Positions 54,231 to 64,000 of a stretch of DNA of 64,000 nucleotides are shown one piece after another. This stretch comes from Acinetobacter haemolyticus CIP 64.3 = MTCC 9819 (lineage in GTDB: Bacteria; Pseudomonadota; Gammaproteobacteria; Pseudomonadales; Moraxellaceae), in contig NZ_KB849812.1 in the NCBI RefSeq assembly GCF_000369065.1, positions 316,804 to 380,803 on the forward strand, given 5' to 3'. Position 1 is the stretch's first letter. Every line of letters begins with the position of its first letter. The notes beneath the pieces were generated by a model. That model was not told where the DNA came from. It worked only from the letters and a program-made list of their open reading frames with translations, and did no database searches. The translations under genes and the position numbers were made by a program.

Positions 54231-55151
54231 ATGAAAAAACTTAGTCTAATTACAGCGCTTTTATCCTCATTCATTGGTTTTAATGCAAATGCATATCAAG
54301 CAGAAGTAACTGGTGCTTATGAATATACATACATTAAAGACAGTGAATTGGATAGTCATCGAGTTAATACAGTTTCTGTCGCAGGAAAATATTATTTTAA
54401 TCCAGTCCAAACTCGCAATGCCCCATTAGCAGAAGCGGCTTTTTTAGATAAAGCTTCCAATATTGGATTAGGCTACACTTATGCCAAAGAATCTGGTCAA
54501 TATCCAATTACAAACATCATTGGAACACTACTTGCAGATGTAGATTTTAAACAAGAATTTAATAGCTTAGGTATCAATGGTGAATTCTTTATTCCCAACA
54601 CTCAATTTTATATTGCTGGTAGTCTCCATAGAACTGAGATAGACGCAACACTTAAAGCATTAGGATATTCCTATAAATTTGCGAGTGATGATGGTAATGG
54701 TTACTCTATTGAAGCAGGTTTTTTACCAATTAACGGCCTATTATTCGCAGTTGGTCTAACAGATTTGTCAAAAAGTTTCGATCCGATCCAAGCAGCAAAA
54801 TACGGTTATATTACAACTTACGTAAATGCAGCGACTGTTTCAGGTGAAGATGACGATAAAGCAGTGACCCTTCGTGCGAAATATGTTTCCGAAATTGCTG
54901 GTTACTATACTAACTTTGAAGCTCAGAGTTATATAGGAGATGAAACTACTTACCGCTTAGCTGCTGATCTTTATTTAGATCCAACATTGAGTGTCGGTAT
55001 TTCAATTGCTGACTCAACTGCTGATGAATCAGATAGTATTTTTAGCATTCGTGCACAAAAATTCTTTACACCACAAGTTGCTGTAAGTGTTGGATATACA
55101 ACGATTGATGGTGCAAACTCATATGGCATCAACGGAACATTCCGCTTTTAA
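54231..55151 (+). CDS. Omp33-36-like putative porin, paralogue 3
   Basis: Protein of 306 residues with signal peptide MKKLSLITALLSSFIGFNANA, a beta-strand-rich body and a terminal GINGTFRF. It shares GKYYFNPVQTRNAPLAEAAFLD with paralogue 2 but otherwise diverges, notably in loops. Tandem placement 264 bp after paralogue 2 on the same strand suggests duplication. TTGACG at 54147-54152 is a likely -35, and AAGGGG precedes the ATG. Substrate unknown. Confidence 0.82.
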   Translation: MKKLSLITALLSSFIGFNANAYQAEVTGAYEYTYIKDSELDSHRVNTVSVAGKYYFNPVQTRNAPLAEAAFLDKASNIGLGYTYAKESGQYPITNIIGTLLADVDFKQEFNSLGINGEFFIPNTQFYIAGSLHRTEIDATLKALGYSYKFASDDGNGYSIEAGFLPINGLLFAVGLTDLSKSFDPIQAAKYGYITTYVNAATVSGEDDDKAVTLRAKYVSEIAGYYTNFEAQSYIGDETTYRLAADLYLDPTLSVGISIADSTADESDSIFSIRAQKFFTPQVAVSVGYTTIDGANSYGINGTFRF

Positions 55152-55168
55152 TTCGCCATACGCACAAT

Positions 55169-55200
55169 AAAAAAACCGCTCAATATTGATCGGTTTTTTT
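55169..55200. terminator. Bidirectional terminator between porin 3 and recJ
   Basis: AAAAAAACCG (55169-55178) pairs with CGGTTTTTTT (55191-55200) around a loop that can form CAAT/ATTG. It overlaps the recJ stop codon, so it serves both convergent genes. Confidence 0.85.
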
Positions 55201-56899
55201 ATTGTTTTAAATAAGTGACTTGCAATTGCAGACTGGTACTTCCATTAAATACATTGCGCTCTAAACTATAGACTAAATCGACATACCCTAGCATTGGGTT
55301 AAATTCGAAACGATCTATTGCGTTAAAAGCAATCGCGTCAATTGAGTGTGACCCTACTGCCAATTTCAGTTTTAAATGCTGATCTTTAAGCCAACGATAA
55401 TCAACCACTTGGAATCGTCCTTCAAACTGCGGCAAAGGAAATTTTTGTCCCCAAGGTCCAAGCTGCTCAATCCAATCCAAAGAGCTTAAATGCAAAGCTG
55501 AATCATCTAACTCTCCATCGGTCCATAAGGTGGCTTGAAATAAATCAGAATCCATCTCAGCGATCATTTGAGTAAAAACGCTTTTAAACTCATCAAAATG
55601 TTCTTTCCTAAGCGTTAAACCTGCTGCTGCTGCATGACCACCAAAATGGCTCAGTAGATCTGGACGCTGTTCTGCCACGGATTCAATCATATCTCGGATA
55701 TGAATGCCATCAATAGAACGCGCAGAACCTTTGATGTGTATCCCATCTTCATCAGGTGCAAATACCAAACTTGGGCGATAAAACTGTTCTTTAAGTCGCC
55801 CAGCGACAATACCAATCACCCCTTGATGCCATTGTTCATCAAACATCACTAATGCTGGCGGTATTTGCTCAGCTGTTAATTGGATATGTTGCAAGGCAGA
55901 AAGTGCTTGTTGCTTCATCTCCGTTTCAACTTGCCGGCGCTCAAGATTTAATTGATTGAGCTGCTGTGCGATTGGATAAGCGGTTTGCATATCGTTTGCA
56001 AGTAAACATTCAATGCCGATTCGCATGCTTTCCATACGCCCTGCGGCATTAATACGAGGCCCAAGGACAAAACCTAAATCTTGTGCGCGTAAACTCGCAG
56101 CATCACGTCCCGCAATATCTAATAGCGCTAAAATTCCCACACGACATTGATGCTGCTGAATCCGTTTCAGTCCCGCATCAATCAATATACGATTGTTGTA
56201 ATCCAATGTTGCAACATCAGCATAGGTTCCCAATGCCACGAGGTCTAAATATTGAGTGACTTTACAGCTACTTTTTCCATACTGAGCACGGTGACTGGCT
56301 AATTTTGCCAATACATAAAAAGCAACACCTACCCCAGCCAAAGCTTTACTTGGGAAATCACATCCAAGTTGATTTGGATTGACTACTGCTTCAGCAGCAG
56401 GTGTAGCTTTAGTTGTGAGATGGTGATCGGTAATAATCACCTGCATACCTAAAGCTTGTGCTGTTTCCACCCCTGCATGACTGGAAATACCATTATCGAC
56501 CGTGATCAGCAAATCAGGCTGATAACTCTGCTTTGCCAATTCCGCAATTTTGGGCGTGAGCCCATAACCATACTTAAAGCGATCAGGGACTAAATACTCT
56601 ACTCTTGCCCCCATTTCTTGTAGAACCAAAACCATTAATGCAGTGCTGGTTGCCCCATCCGCATCATAGTCACCGATAATCACTATTTGCTTTTGTTGAT
56701 CAATCGCTTGATCAATCAATTCAACTGCGGCATCGATCCCTTTTAAAGTAGGGGGCAATAAATGTTTTAGCTTGAGTTCAAGTTCTTGCTCTGATTGAAC
56801 ACCTCGTCTTGCTAATATCTCAGCAATAAACGAAGGCACGCCCTGAAACTGTTCAGGGCGTGTAAGCAAAGGTCTTTGTTGAATTTTTATCTGTGTCAT
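55199..56899 (-). CDS. recJ: Single-stranded-DNA-specific exonuclease RecJ
   Basis: 5'-3' exonuclease of 566 residues for recombination repair and mismatch repair. Catalytic DHH-family motifs are visible: VIIGDYDADGATSTALM (I), LLITVDNGISS (II), IITDHHLTT (III, DHH) and a later DHHA1 region with SHFGGHAAAAGLTL. The C-terminal OB-like region is present. It is the last gene of glmM-pdxH-recJ; its ATG directly abuts the pdxH stop. Confidence 0.96.
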   Translation of the reverse strand: MTQIKIQQRPLLTRPEQFQGVPSFIAEILARRGVQSEQELELKLKHLLPPTLKGIDAAVELIDQAIDQQKQIVIIGDYDADGATSTALMVLVLQEMGARVEYLVPDRFKYGYGLTPKIAELAKQSYQPDLLITVDNGISSHAGVETAQALGMQVIITDHHLTTKATPAAEAVVNPNQLGCDFPSKALAGVGVAFYVLAKLASHRAQYGKSSCKVTQYLDLVALGTYADVATLDYNNRILIDAGLKRIQQHQCRVGILALLDIAGRDAASLRAQDLGFVLGPRINAAGRMESMRIGIECLLANDMQTAYPIAQQLNQLNLERRQVETEMKQQALSALQHIQLTAEQIPPALVMFDEQWHQGVIGIVAGRLKEQFYRPSLVFAPDEDGIHIKGSARSIDGIHIRDMIESVAEQRPDLLSHFGGHAAAAGLTLRKEHFDEFKSVFTQMIAEMDSDLFQATLWTDGELDDSALHLSSLDWIEQLGPWGQKFPLPQFEGRFQVVDYRWLKDQHLKLKLAVGSHSIDAIAFNAIDRFEFNPMLGYVDLVYSLERNVFNGSTSLQLQVTYLKQ

Positions 56900-57556
56900 T
56901 TATGGCATCAAACGTTGTATAACCCATTGCCCATCCTGTTTTTCATAACTCAAGCGGTCATGTAAACGATTTGGACGCCCTTGCCAAAACTCATAATAGT
57001 CAGCAATTAAACGATAACCGCCCCAAAAATCAGGTTTAGTGAGTTCACCGTGTTCACCCACTTGCTGCTGTAAGTCATAAAAACGCTGCTGTAACTCTTC
57101 TCGACTCGCAATTCTACCGCTTTGTGGGGTGCTGATATGCGCGGCGATTTGACTATCGCGGGGGCGCTTTAAATAATACTCAGTTGATTCATGTTCAGAG
57201 ATCTTGATCACTTGACCACTGATACGAACTTGGCGCTCTAAACTTGGCCAGTAAAATAACAACTCAGCAAATGGATTTTCAGCAAGGTCTATCCCTTTTT
57301 GGCTGTCATAATTGGTATAAAAATCATAGCCTGCTTCTGTCGCACCACGTAATAATACAGTCCGTACATGTGGGCGACCTTGTGCATTTGCAGTGGCCAA
57401 AGACATCGTATACGGCTCATGTAAATGTGCCGCCAAAGCATGATTAAACCAATTCAAGAATTGCAGGTGAGGATGATCGCTGATCTGTGCTTCATGCAAC
57501 TCACCTTGTTCATAACTTAATCGTAATTCACTCAGATCCTTAATCACATCACTCAT
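56900..57556 (-). CDS. pdxH: Pyridoxamine 5'-phosphate oxidase
   Basis: FMN-dependent oxidase of 218 residues that makes PLP from PNP or PMP. Motifs are FNHALAAHLHEPYTMSLATANAQGRPHVRTVLLRG, FYTNYDSQKG and the C-terminal FWQGRPNRLHDRLSYE...WVIQRLMP, all typical. It lies between glmM (12-bp gap) and recJ (no gap) on one strand. The PLP it makes is the cofactor of GabT and GabR elsewhere in the window, but there is no sign of a regulatory link. Confidence 0.96.
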   Translation of the reverse strand: MSDVIKDLSELRLSYEQGELHEAQISDHPHLQFLNWFNHALAAHLHEPYTMSLATANAQGRPHVRTVLLRGATEAGYDFYTNYDSQKGIDLAENPFAELLFYWPSLERQVRISGQVIKISEHESTEYYLKRPRDSQIAAHISTPQSGRIASREELQQRFYDLQQQVGEHGELTKPDFWGGYRLIADYYEFWQGRPNRLHDRLSYEKQDGQWVIQRLMP

Positions 57557-57568
57557 TGGTATTCTCTC

Positions 57569-58906
57569 TTAAGCAACTTGAGCTTGCGCACGCACAGCAT
57601 CCGCTAAACGGTTTGCTAACGCTTCAACTTCAGGTAAGTCATCACCTTCAACCATTACACGAATGACTGGCTCGGTGCCTGATTTACGAATTAATAAGCG
57701 TCCACGACCTTTCAACTGTTGTTCTGCTTTTTCAAACTCTTCAACTAAAGAAGGAATTGAATATGGATCAATCATTTGTTGTAAACGGACATTGACTAAT
57801 ACTTGCGGAAATAGCTCAAAACCATCTACTAACTCATGTAAGGCTTTACCTTGTTCAACCATGACTGTAAGTACTTGCAGAGCTGCAATAATTGCATCAC
57901 CCGTGGTACTTTTATCTAAGGTTAAAATATGCCCAGATGGTTCTCCACCAATACTCCAACTCTGCTCCTCAAGGGCTTGCAATACATAGCGGTCACCCAC
58001 TTTTGCACGGACAAATCCAACATTGGCTTTATCTAACGCAAGCTCAAGTGCCATATTGCTCATCACTGTTCCAACCACACCTTCTGGCTTATGGTTGGCT
58101 TGTGTTGCAAGAATATAAAGAATATGGTCTCCATCAATGAGATTGCCATTTTTATCCACCATTACGACACGATCGGCATCACCATCAAAAGCAATACCAA
58201 GATCTGCTTGATGCTCAACTACCGCTTTTTGTAAATGCTCTGGATGTGTAGAGCCACAGTTTTCATTGATATTTAAACCATCAGGATCATTAAATAGTGG
58301 AATAACTTTGGCACCTAACTCGCGGAACACTGATGGTCCAACACTGTAGGCTGCACCATTGGCACAATCCACGACAATTTTTAAATTATGTAGGTTGAAA
58401 TGATATGGGAAAGTTGATTTGCAGAATTCGATATAGCGACCATTGGCATCTTTTACACGAACACTTTTACCTAAGTTCGCTGTATCATCAATAAGCAAAT
58501 CTTGTTCAAGCTCTTGATTAATTTGATCTTGTATATTATCAGGAAGTTTCTTACCTTCACTTGAGAAGAACTTAATCCCGTTATCAAAATAAGGATTATG
58601 TGAAGCAGAGATCACAATGCCCGCGTGTGCATGCAGAGCACGAGTAAGGTGTGCAATTGCTGGCGTCGGTAATGGACCAAGCAAATGCACATACACGCCA
58701 GCCGCATTTAAACCCGCTTGTAATGCAGCTTCTAAAATATACCCTGATAAACGTGTATCTTTCCCCAAGACCACAATTGGCTTATTTTTTGGGCTATTAC
58801 GTTTTAATACTTTTCCTGCAGCAAAACCCAATTTTAAAGCAAATTCTGGCGTAATCGGCAATTGTCCAAATTTGCCTCGAATTCCATCAGTACCAAAATA
58901 ACTCAT
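57569..58906 (-). CDS. glmM: Phosphoglucosamine mutase
   Basis: Alpha-phosphohexomutase of 445 residues converting glucosamine-6-phosphate to glucosamine-1-phosphate for peptidoglycan and LPS precursors. The active-site phosphoserine loop is [19 protein letters not shown] (Ser near 102), the metal loop is FDGDADRV, the sugar-binding loop is GGEPSGHI, and the phosphate-binding segment is [12 protein letters not shown]. First gene of the glmM-pdxH-recJ transcript, essential. [11 protein letters not shown] is the canonical N-terminus. Confidence 0.97.
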   Translation of the reverse strand: MSYFGTDGIRGKFGQLPITPEFALKLGFAAGKVLKRNSPKNKPIVVLGKDTRLSGYILEAALQAGLNAAGVYVHLLGPLPTPAIAHLTRALHAHAGIVISASHNPYFDNGIKFFSSEGKKLPDNIQDQINQELEQDLLIDDTANLGKSVRVKDANGRYIEFCKSTFPYHFNLHNLKIVVDCANGAAYSVGPSVFRELGAKVIPLFNDPDGLNINENCGSTHPEHLQKAVVEHQADLGIAFDGDADRVVMVDKNGNLIDGDHILYILATQANHKPEGVVGTVMSNMALELALDKANVGFVRAKVGDRYVLQALEEQSWSIGGEPSGHILTLDKSTTGDAIIAALQVLTVMVEQGKALHELVDGFELFPQVLVNVRLQQMIDPYSIPSLVEEFEKAEQQLKGRGRLLIRKSGTEPVIRVMVEGDDLPEVEALANRLADAVRAQAQVA

Positions 58907-58982
58907 TTTCTACTCACTTTCTTATCGTAATATGACGCTAAGCCACATCATTTATCATCTATTTCACTTTACACTAAAACAA

Positions 58983-59010
58983 AAAAACCGTCAGCGAACT
59001 GACGGTTTTT
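58983..59010. terminator. guaB terminator
   Basis: Perfect stem AAAAACCGTCAG/CTGACGGTTTTT with loop CGAA, about 23 bp past the guaB stop and followed by T-rich sequence on the minus strand. Confidence 0.9.
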
Positions 59011-59032
59011 CCAGCGACAAAATTACCAAAAA

Positions 59033-60526
<1,494 letters not shown>

Positions 60527-60638
60527 CTATTATAAACAAATTTCACAGTGAATTTCATTTTCTAGGATGAAATAATTTCAGAAAAACCGTTACCATCACA
60601 TTTCCCTGTTTTTCGAATTCAGTTTCACAGACTTTTAA

Positions 60639-61004
60639 TCAACCCACCTGATCATAATCTTCATTATTTGCAGCATCTTGTTCTTCAATTTGAATCAAAG
60701 GAATCATATTGTGTGCAAGTCGAGCTTTATGACAATGTCCATCACCAACCTGTACTTCTCGGCAGGTTGAGCTACGCACCGCATAAATTGAACAACTCAC
60801 CTGCTGTCCAACCACGCCTTCTAAAGCAATACATCTAACCTGAGTTTGATTTGTTCCTTTCATGCATGAATAAACAGCTGTGAGCGGCTCAATCATCTCA
60901 CTTGGCATGACTTCAGCCTCAGCCCAATAAAACGATACACGGTAATGCGCACAACATGCGCCACAATGGACACATGTTTCAGAGGTCATAATTTGAGACA
61001 ACAT
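60639..61004 (-). CDS. YkgJ-family cysteine cluster protein
   Basis: Start taken at the ATG at 61004 (121 residues); a longer TTG frame from 61028 is possible. The family signature CVHCGACCAHYRVSFYW is followed by further cysteines (RCIALEG, SCSIYAVRSSTCREVQVGDGHCHKAR) that probably bind zinc or an Fe-S cluster. The biochemical role of this widespread family is not established. The C-terminus is acidic. No operon partner is visible. Confidence 0.85.
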   Translation of the reverse strand: MLSQIMTSETCVHCGACCAHYRVSFYWAEAEVMPSEMIEPLTAVYSCMKGTNQTQVRCIALEGVVGQQVSCSIYAVRSSTCREVQVGDGHCHKARLAHNMIPLIQIEEQDAANNEDYDQVG

Positions 61005-61128
61005 TTTTGTTAAAATTCTCGTTATCAAAATAAAACTCTTTAAAACGCGAATCCTAAAAAAACTTATCTACAAAAACAAGAGAGATGAACCCTATTTTTT
61101 GTATTCGACCGTCATATTTATCCTATGT

Positions 61129-61935
61129 TTAAGCGATTTCTGTGGGCATACTAAAGACATATTCATTCATCAGGTCAACACCACATTCCAGCGTTTCAAT
61201 CCAATCTAGAAATTGCTCAATCATTTCTTTTCCAACAAAGGCTGTGCCGTGTTGCGGGACAATCATTTCTAAATCCATCTGACGTACCATATTAACCCAT
61301 AATCGGATCACTTTATTTGAGCACATATAGCGTTGGTGAAAACCTTTCATTTTCTTAGTATGCGCTTCAAAATCTGCAATCGGCACACTCGCATCATCTA
61401 CTATCGATGCTCCCATATCACCAGAAAATAAGATTTTTGCTGTCGGATCATAAAACTGGAAATTACCGACAGAATGTAAGAAATGTGCAGGTACTGCGAC
61501 AATCGAGGACTGCCCTAAAGGAATAACTTGTCCCGTATCAGACAGCTCGATCAGTCGCTCTTCCCAATTTCCCTTCATACGATCACTCATAAATGCTGAA
61601 TTGAGATGCGGTAGAAAACGTGCCCACAACTTTGATGCGACAACTTTGGCATCGGTATAGACCAACCAACGAGGCATCGAGGTAATAATGTCTGGGTCCT
61701 GATGAGAAGCCATCACATAATCAAGATTTTTCAGTTTGGTGTAGCGATTAAGCTCCATGGTTAAAGGCACATATGTGAGATCACCGCCTGGATCTAAAAC
61801 CGCAGCTCGCTCATGGTCAATAATCAAAAATTGATTTGCTTGAATGCCTTCCCCTTTCACCAAACTGGTAAAACTAATGCATTTATGCGTACCATTATCA
61901 AATAATATCTGTGATGTTGTCCGTTCAAAACTCAT
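61129..61935 (-). CDS. MBL-fold di-iron oxygen-binding (ODP-type) protein
   Basis: Protein of 268 residues with the metallo-beta-lactamase fold of the flavodiiron group. The metal ligand motif is SHQDPDIITS (H-x-D-x-D in place of H-x-E-x-D), followed by PAHFLHSVGNF, FSGDMGAS and VPQHGTAF. There is no flavodoxin domain, so it is not a full flavodiiron reductase. Stand-alone relatives have been described as oxygen-binding sensors. It has a good family fit, but the role here is unknown, and no chemotaxis or signalling domain is attached. Confidence 0.75.
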   Translation of the reverse strand: MSFERTTSQILFDNGTHKCISFTSLVKGEGIQANQFLIIDHERAAVLDPGGDLTYVPLTMELNRYTKLKNLDYVMASHQDPDIITSMPRWLVYTDAKVVASKLWARFLPHLNSAFMSDRMKGNWEERLIELSDTGQVIPLGQSSIVAVPAHFLHSVGNFQFYDPTAKILFSGDMGASIVDDASVPIADFEAHTKKMKGFHQRYMCSNKVIRLWVNMVRQMDLEMIVPQHGTAFVGKEMIEQFLDWIETLECGVDLMNEYVFSMPTEIA

Positions 61936-62093
61936 AGAAACCCCAAAAAATCTTTTAAATATGAATTATTTTAATTCCATAATAAAATAATGGGATTTAA
62001 ATCTAGATTCAATCACATATTGGATATTTATCATAATTTATCCAACAATCAGCTTTAGATTTATTGCTTGGTTTTAGAAAACGGATCCCTTAA

Positions 62094-62112
62094 AATAATA
62101 ACCATTCTCATT
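62094..62112 (+). promoter_or_regulatory. Candidate Fur box
   Basis: AATAATAACCATTCTCATT resembles the 19-bp Fur consensus built from A/T-rich NATAAT-type hexamers and ATTCTC. It lies 45 bp upstream of the siderophore receptor start, as expected for iron-repressed expression. Confidence 0.65.
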
Positions 62113-62156
62113 CATGGCATTCACCTGCCATTTTGCTCCCTCCCTTGGACATCCCT

Positions 62157-64000
62157 ATGCTTGTTACGCATCGTACTTTACTCGCAACACTTATCTTAAG
62201 CACTATGACCATGGCATATGCTAAAGAAGATCAAGACCTTATACTCCCAACTATTTCGGTCAAAGCCCAACAGCAAGATCAGGCCTATGCCGCCACGACA
62301 GCGACTTCAGCACTCAAATCCAATGCACCTCTATTTAAAACTGCTCAATCAGTTTCTGTTGTCACCCGTGAACAACTTGACCAGAAACAAGCAAGAACTC
62401 TTACGGATGCACTTGAAGGGGTTGCAGGTGTAGAGGCCGGAAAGCTTGGTCGCCGCGGTTGGGATGATTTTATTATTCGAGGCCAAACTTCTTCTGACTC
62501 GGTGTATGTCGATGGTTTAAGAATTGGGCAAAGTTCACCTACCCCTTCTGTAGCTGCTGAAATTTCGGGAATGGATCAAGTACAAATATTAAAAGGCCCT
62601 GCTTCGATTAATTTTGGTTTGGTTGCTCCGGGAGGTATGGTCAATTTAGTCACCAAACGACCTGAAGCGGAAAACTTTGCACGAGCTAGCATGACTTATG
62701 GTAGTTACAGCCTTAAAGAAGGGACTTTCGACTTAAACTATAGCCCAAATAAGAGTGAAAAAGGTGCCTTCCGTTTAAATGGTCGTATCTCAGATCAAGA
62801 TGATCCAACTGACTACGTTTATTTTAAAAATTACTACATCTCCCCCTCTTATAACTTTGACTTAGGGGATAACACTGATCTTTCTGTCATCGCAAGCTAT
62901 CAGCATCGAGAATATATTCGCCAACAAGGTTTACCTGTCATTGGTACATTAAAAGATAACCCTAACGGCGCTATAGACCGAAGTTTATATATTGGCGATC
63001 CTCATTTTGGTAAATATGAAGCAGATGTATATCGTACTGGTTATACGTTTAAGCACGCCTTTGAAAATGGATGGAACTTTAACCAAAACTTTGCCGTACA
63101 AAAAACTGAAATGGATGGTCAAGCAGTCTTTGCCCGTACAGGTAGTAACTTTTGGGCAGATAAAAACTACACCACGATCAGCCGTAAAAATAACAGTCGC
63201 CACCAAATTATTGATAACTTAAGTTATGCAATTGATAACCGTTTAAATAACCAATTTGAATTATATGGCATGCAGCACGACATCAATATAGGTGTTGATG
63301 CCTTCCAAGAAAAAAGTGATTACACCAACAACCGTTGTAATGTCGGTGATTTAAACATATACACTCCCGTATATGGACAAACTGTTACTTGTTCCAATCC
63401 TGTCAGCAACCACGATATTAACCGTTTAAAATACGCAGGTTTATATATTCGTGACCGTATTCAACTCAATGATCAATTACTGTTAAGTCTATCTGGTCGC
63501 CAAGATTGGGCACAAACTCAAACTACAAGTTTGATTACGGGAAATAGCAGCAAACAGTCTGATGAAGCATTTACTGGTAGTGCTTCTGTCATGTATACCC
63601 TCAATGACATTGTGGCGCCTTATGTCAGCTACGCGACTTCATTTACTCCAAACAGTGGTACTGATATCAATAGCAATCCGTTTAAGCCAGAAAAAGGAAA
63701 ACAGGTAGAAGTTGGGATGAAGTTACAAAGCCCAGACCAACGTATTCAAGGTGCTATTGCTTGGTATGACTTAAAACGTCAGAACGTAGTTGTTAATGAT
63801 TCAGTAAATTCAAATGAAAAAGTACAACGTGGTGAACAGTTAACTCGTGGTATCGAAACTGAACTCAGCTCAGAAATTTTAGAAGGCCTAAAATTAACAG
63901 CTGCCTATACCTACACAGCCGATGCCAAAATTAGTAAAGACGCCGATAGTAGCAATATTGGCAAAGCACTTAATAATGTCCCAGAACACAGCTACAGTTT
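62157..64000 (+). CDS. TonB-dependent siderophore receptor (partial, runs off the window)
   Basis: Starts at the ATG at 62157 and stays open for 614 codons to the window end. A signal peptide (MLVTHRTLLATLILSTMTMAYA) is followed by a TonB-box-like LPTISVKA, a plug domain (APLFKTAQSVSVVTREQLDQ, FIIRGQTSSDSVYVDG, VQILKGPASINFG, PGGMVNLVTKRP) and barrel strands. The gene looks like the FhuA/FhuE/FoxA group of ferric-siderophore receptors of the outer membrane. Which siderophore it takes cannot be told. A Fur-like box lies upstream. The C-terminal part is missing. Confidence 0.9.
   Translation, partial: MLVTHRTLLATLILSTMTMAYAKEDQDLILPTISVKAQQQDQAYAATTATSALKSNAPLFKTAQSVSVVTREQLDQKQARTLTDALEGVAGVEAGKLGRRGWDDFIIRGQTSSDSVYVDGLRIGQSSPTPSVAAEISGMDQVQILKGPASINFGLVAPGGMVNLVTKRPEAENFARASMTYGSYSLKEGTFDLNYSPNKSEKGAFRLNGRISDQDDPTDYVYFKNYYISPSYNFDLGDNTDLSVIASYQHREYIRQQGLPVIGTLKDNPNGAIDRSLYIGDPHFGKYEADVYRTGYTFKHAFENGWNFNQNFAVQKTEMDGQAVFARTGSNFWADKNYTTISRKNNSRHQIIDNLSYAIDNRLNNQFELYGMQHDINIGVDAFQEKSDYTNNRCNVGDLNIYTPVYGQTVTCSNPVSNHDINRLKYAGLYIRDRIQLNDQLLLSLSGRQDWAQTQTTSLITGNSSKQSDEAFTGSASVMYTLNDIVAPYVSYATSFTPNSGTDINSNPFKPEKGKQVEVGMKLQSPDQRIQGAIAWYDLKRQNVVVNDSVNSNEKVQRGEQLTRGIETELSSEILEGLKLTAAYTYTADAKISKDADSSNIGKALNNVPEHSYS

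Overview
The window is a piece of an Acinetobacter chromosome. The support is an intrinsic OXA-type beta-lactamase that I recognise as OXA-214/215-like (the A. haemolyticus group), Omp33-36-type porins, an ISAba1-like element, low GC, and Acinetobacter-type housekeeping genes (ssb, uvrA, guaB, glmM, recJ, pdxH, prfB, waaA). The species is inferred from memory of the OXA sequence and is not proven. No tRNA, rRNA or CRISPR array was seen.

Layout. 1-4700: GABA catabolism (gabT, the MocR-type regulator gabR, permease gabP) with two matching GabR-like operators. About 5028-26607: an AT-rich genomic island beside ssb. 26729-35009: ssb, yajR, a DUF475 membrane protein, tenA, DUF1304, DUF2939 and uvrA. 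35033-42142: a solitary KAP NTPase, a diguanylate cyclase, blaOXA with a candidate small RNA on each side, an Omp33-36 porin and an ErdR-like response regulator. 42487-46406: msuE-sfnG (sulfone sulfur scavenging) and acs. 46855-52773: mscS, rsmE-waaA, an ArsR/Old-Yellow-Enzyme pair, and prfB with its programmed frameshift. 53184-55151: two more porin paralogues. 55199-60499: recJ-pdxH-glmM and guaB. The end holds a YkgJ protein, a di-iron MBL protein and a truncated TonB-dependent siderophore receptor.

The island is the accessory highlight. At its right end lies a four-gene recombination operon in which every junction is a 4-bp ATGA overlap: a tyrosine integrase, then genes I read as GmtY, GmtZ and GmtX of the Gamma-Mobile-Trio family. 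gmtY is split by an IS66-family element (8-bp target duplication). gmtZ is split by an ISAba1-like element (9-bp duplication). Both reading frames are restored exactly when the insertions are removed on paper, so the module was intact recently and is now probably immobile. Cargo is a VPA1262-family protein with a PLD-like motif, now sitting behind the outward promoter of a second ISAba1-like copy; a restriction-modification-style controller (C) protein with a C-box-like operator; an unknown winged-helix protein; and a two-gene system made of a 1681-residue NERD / kinase-like x2 / SF1 helicase protein plus a winged-helix/PLD-fold-like partner. The two-gene system resembles type I Mokosh anti-phage systems but differs from them. 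About 200 bp of degenerate 30-bp AT repeats precede it. My main hypothesis is a defence island whose helicase system is timed by a C-protein switch.
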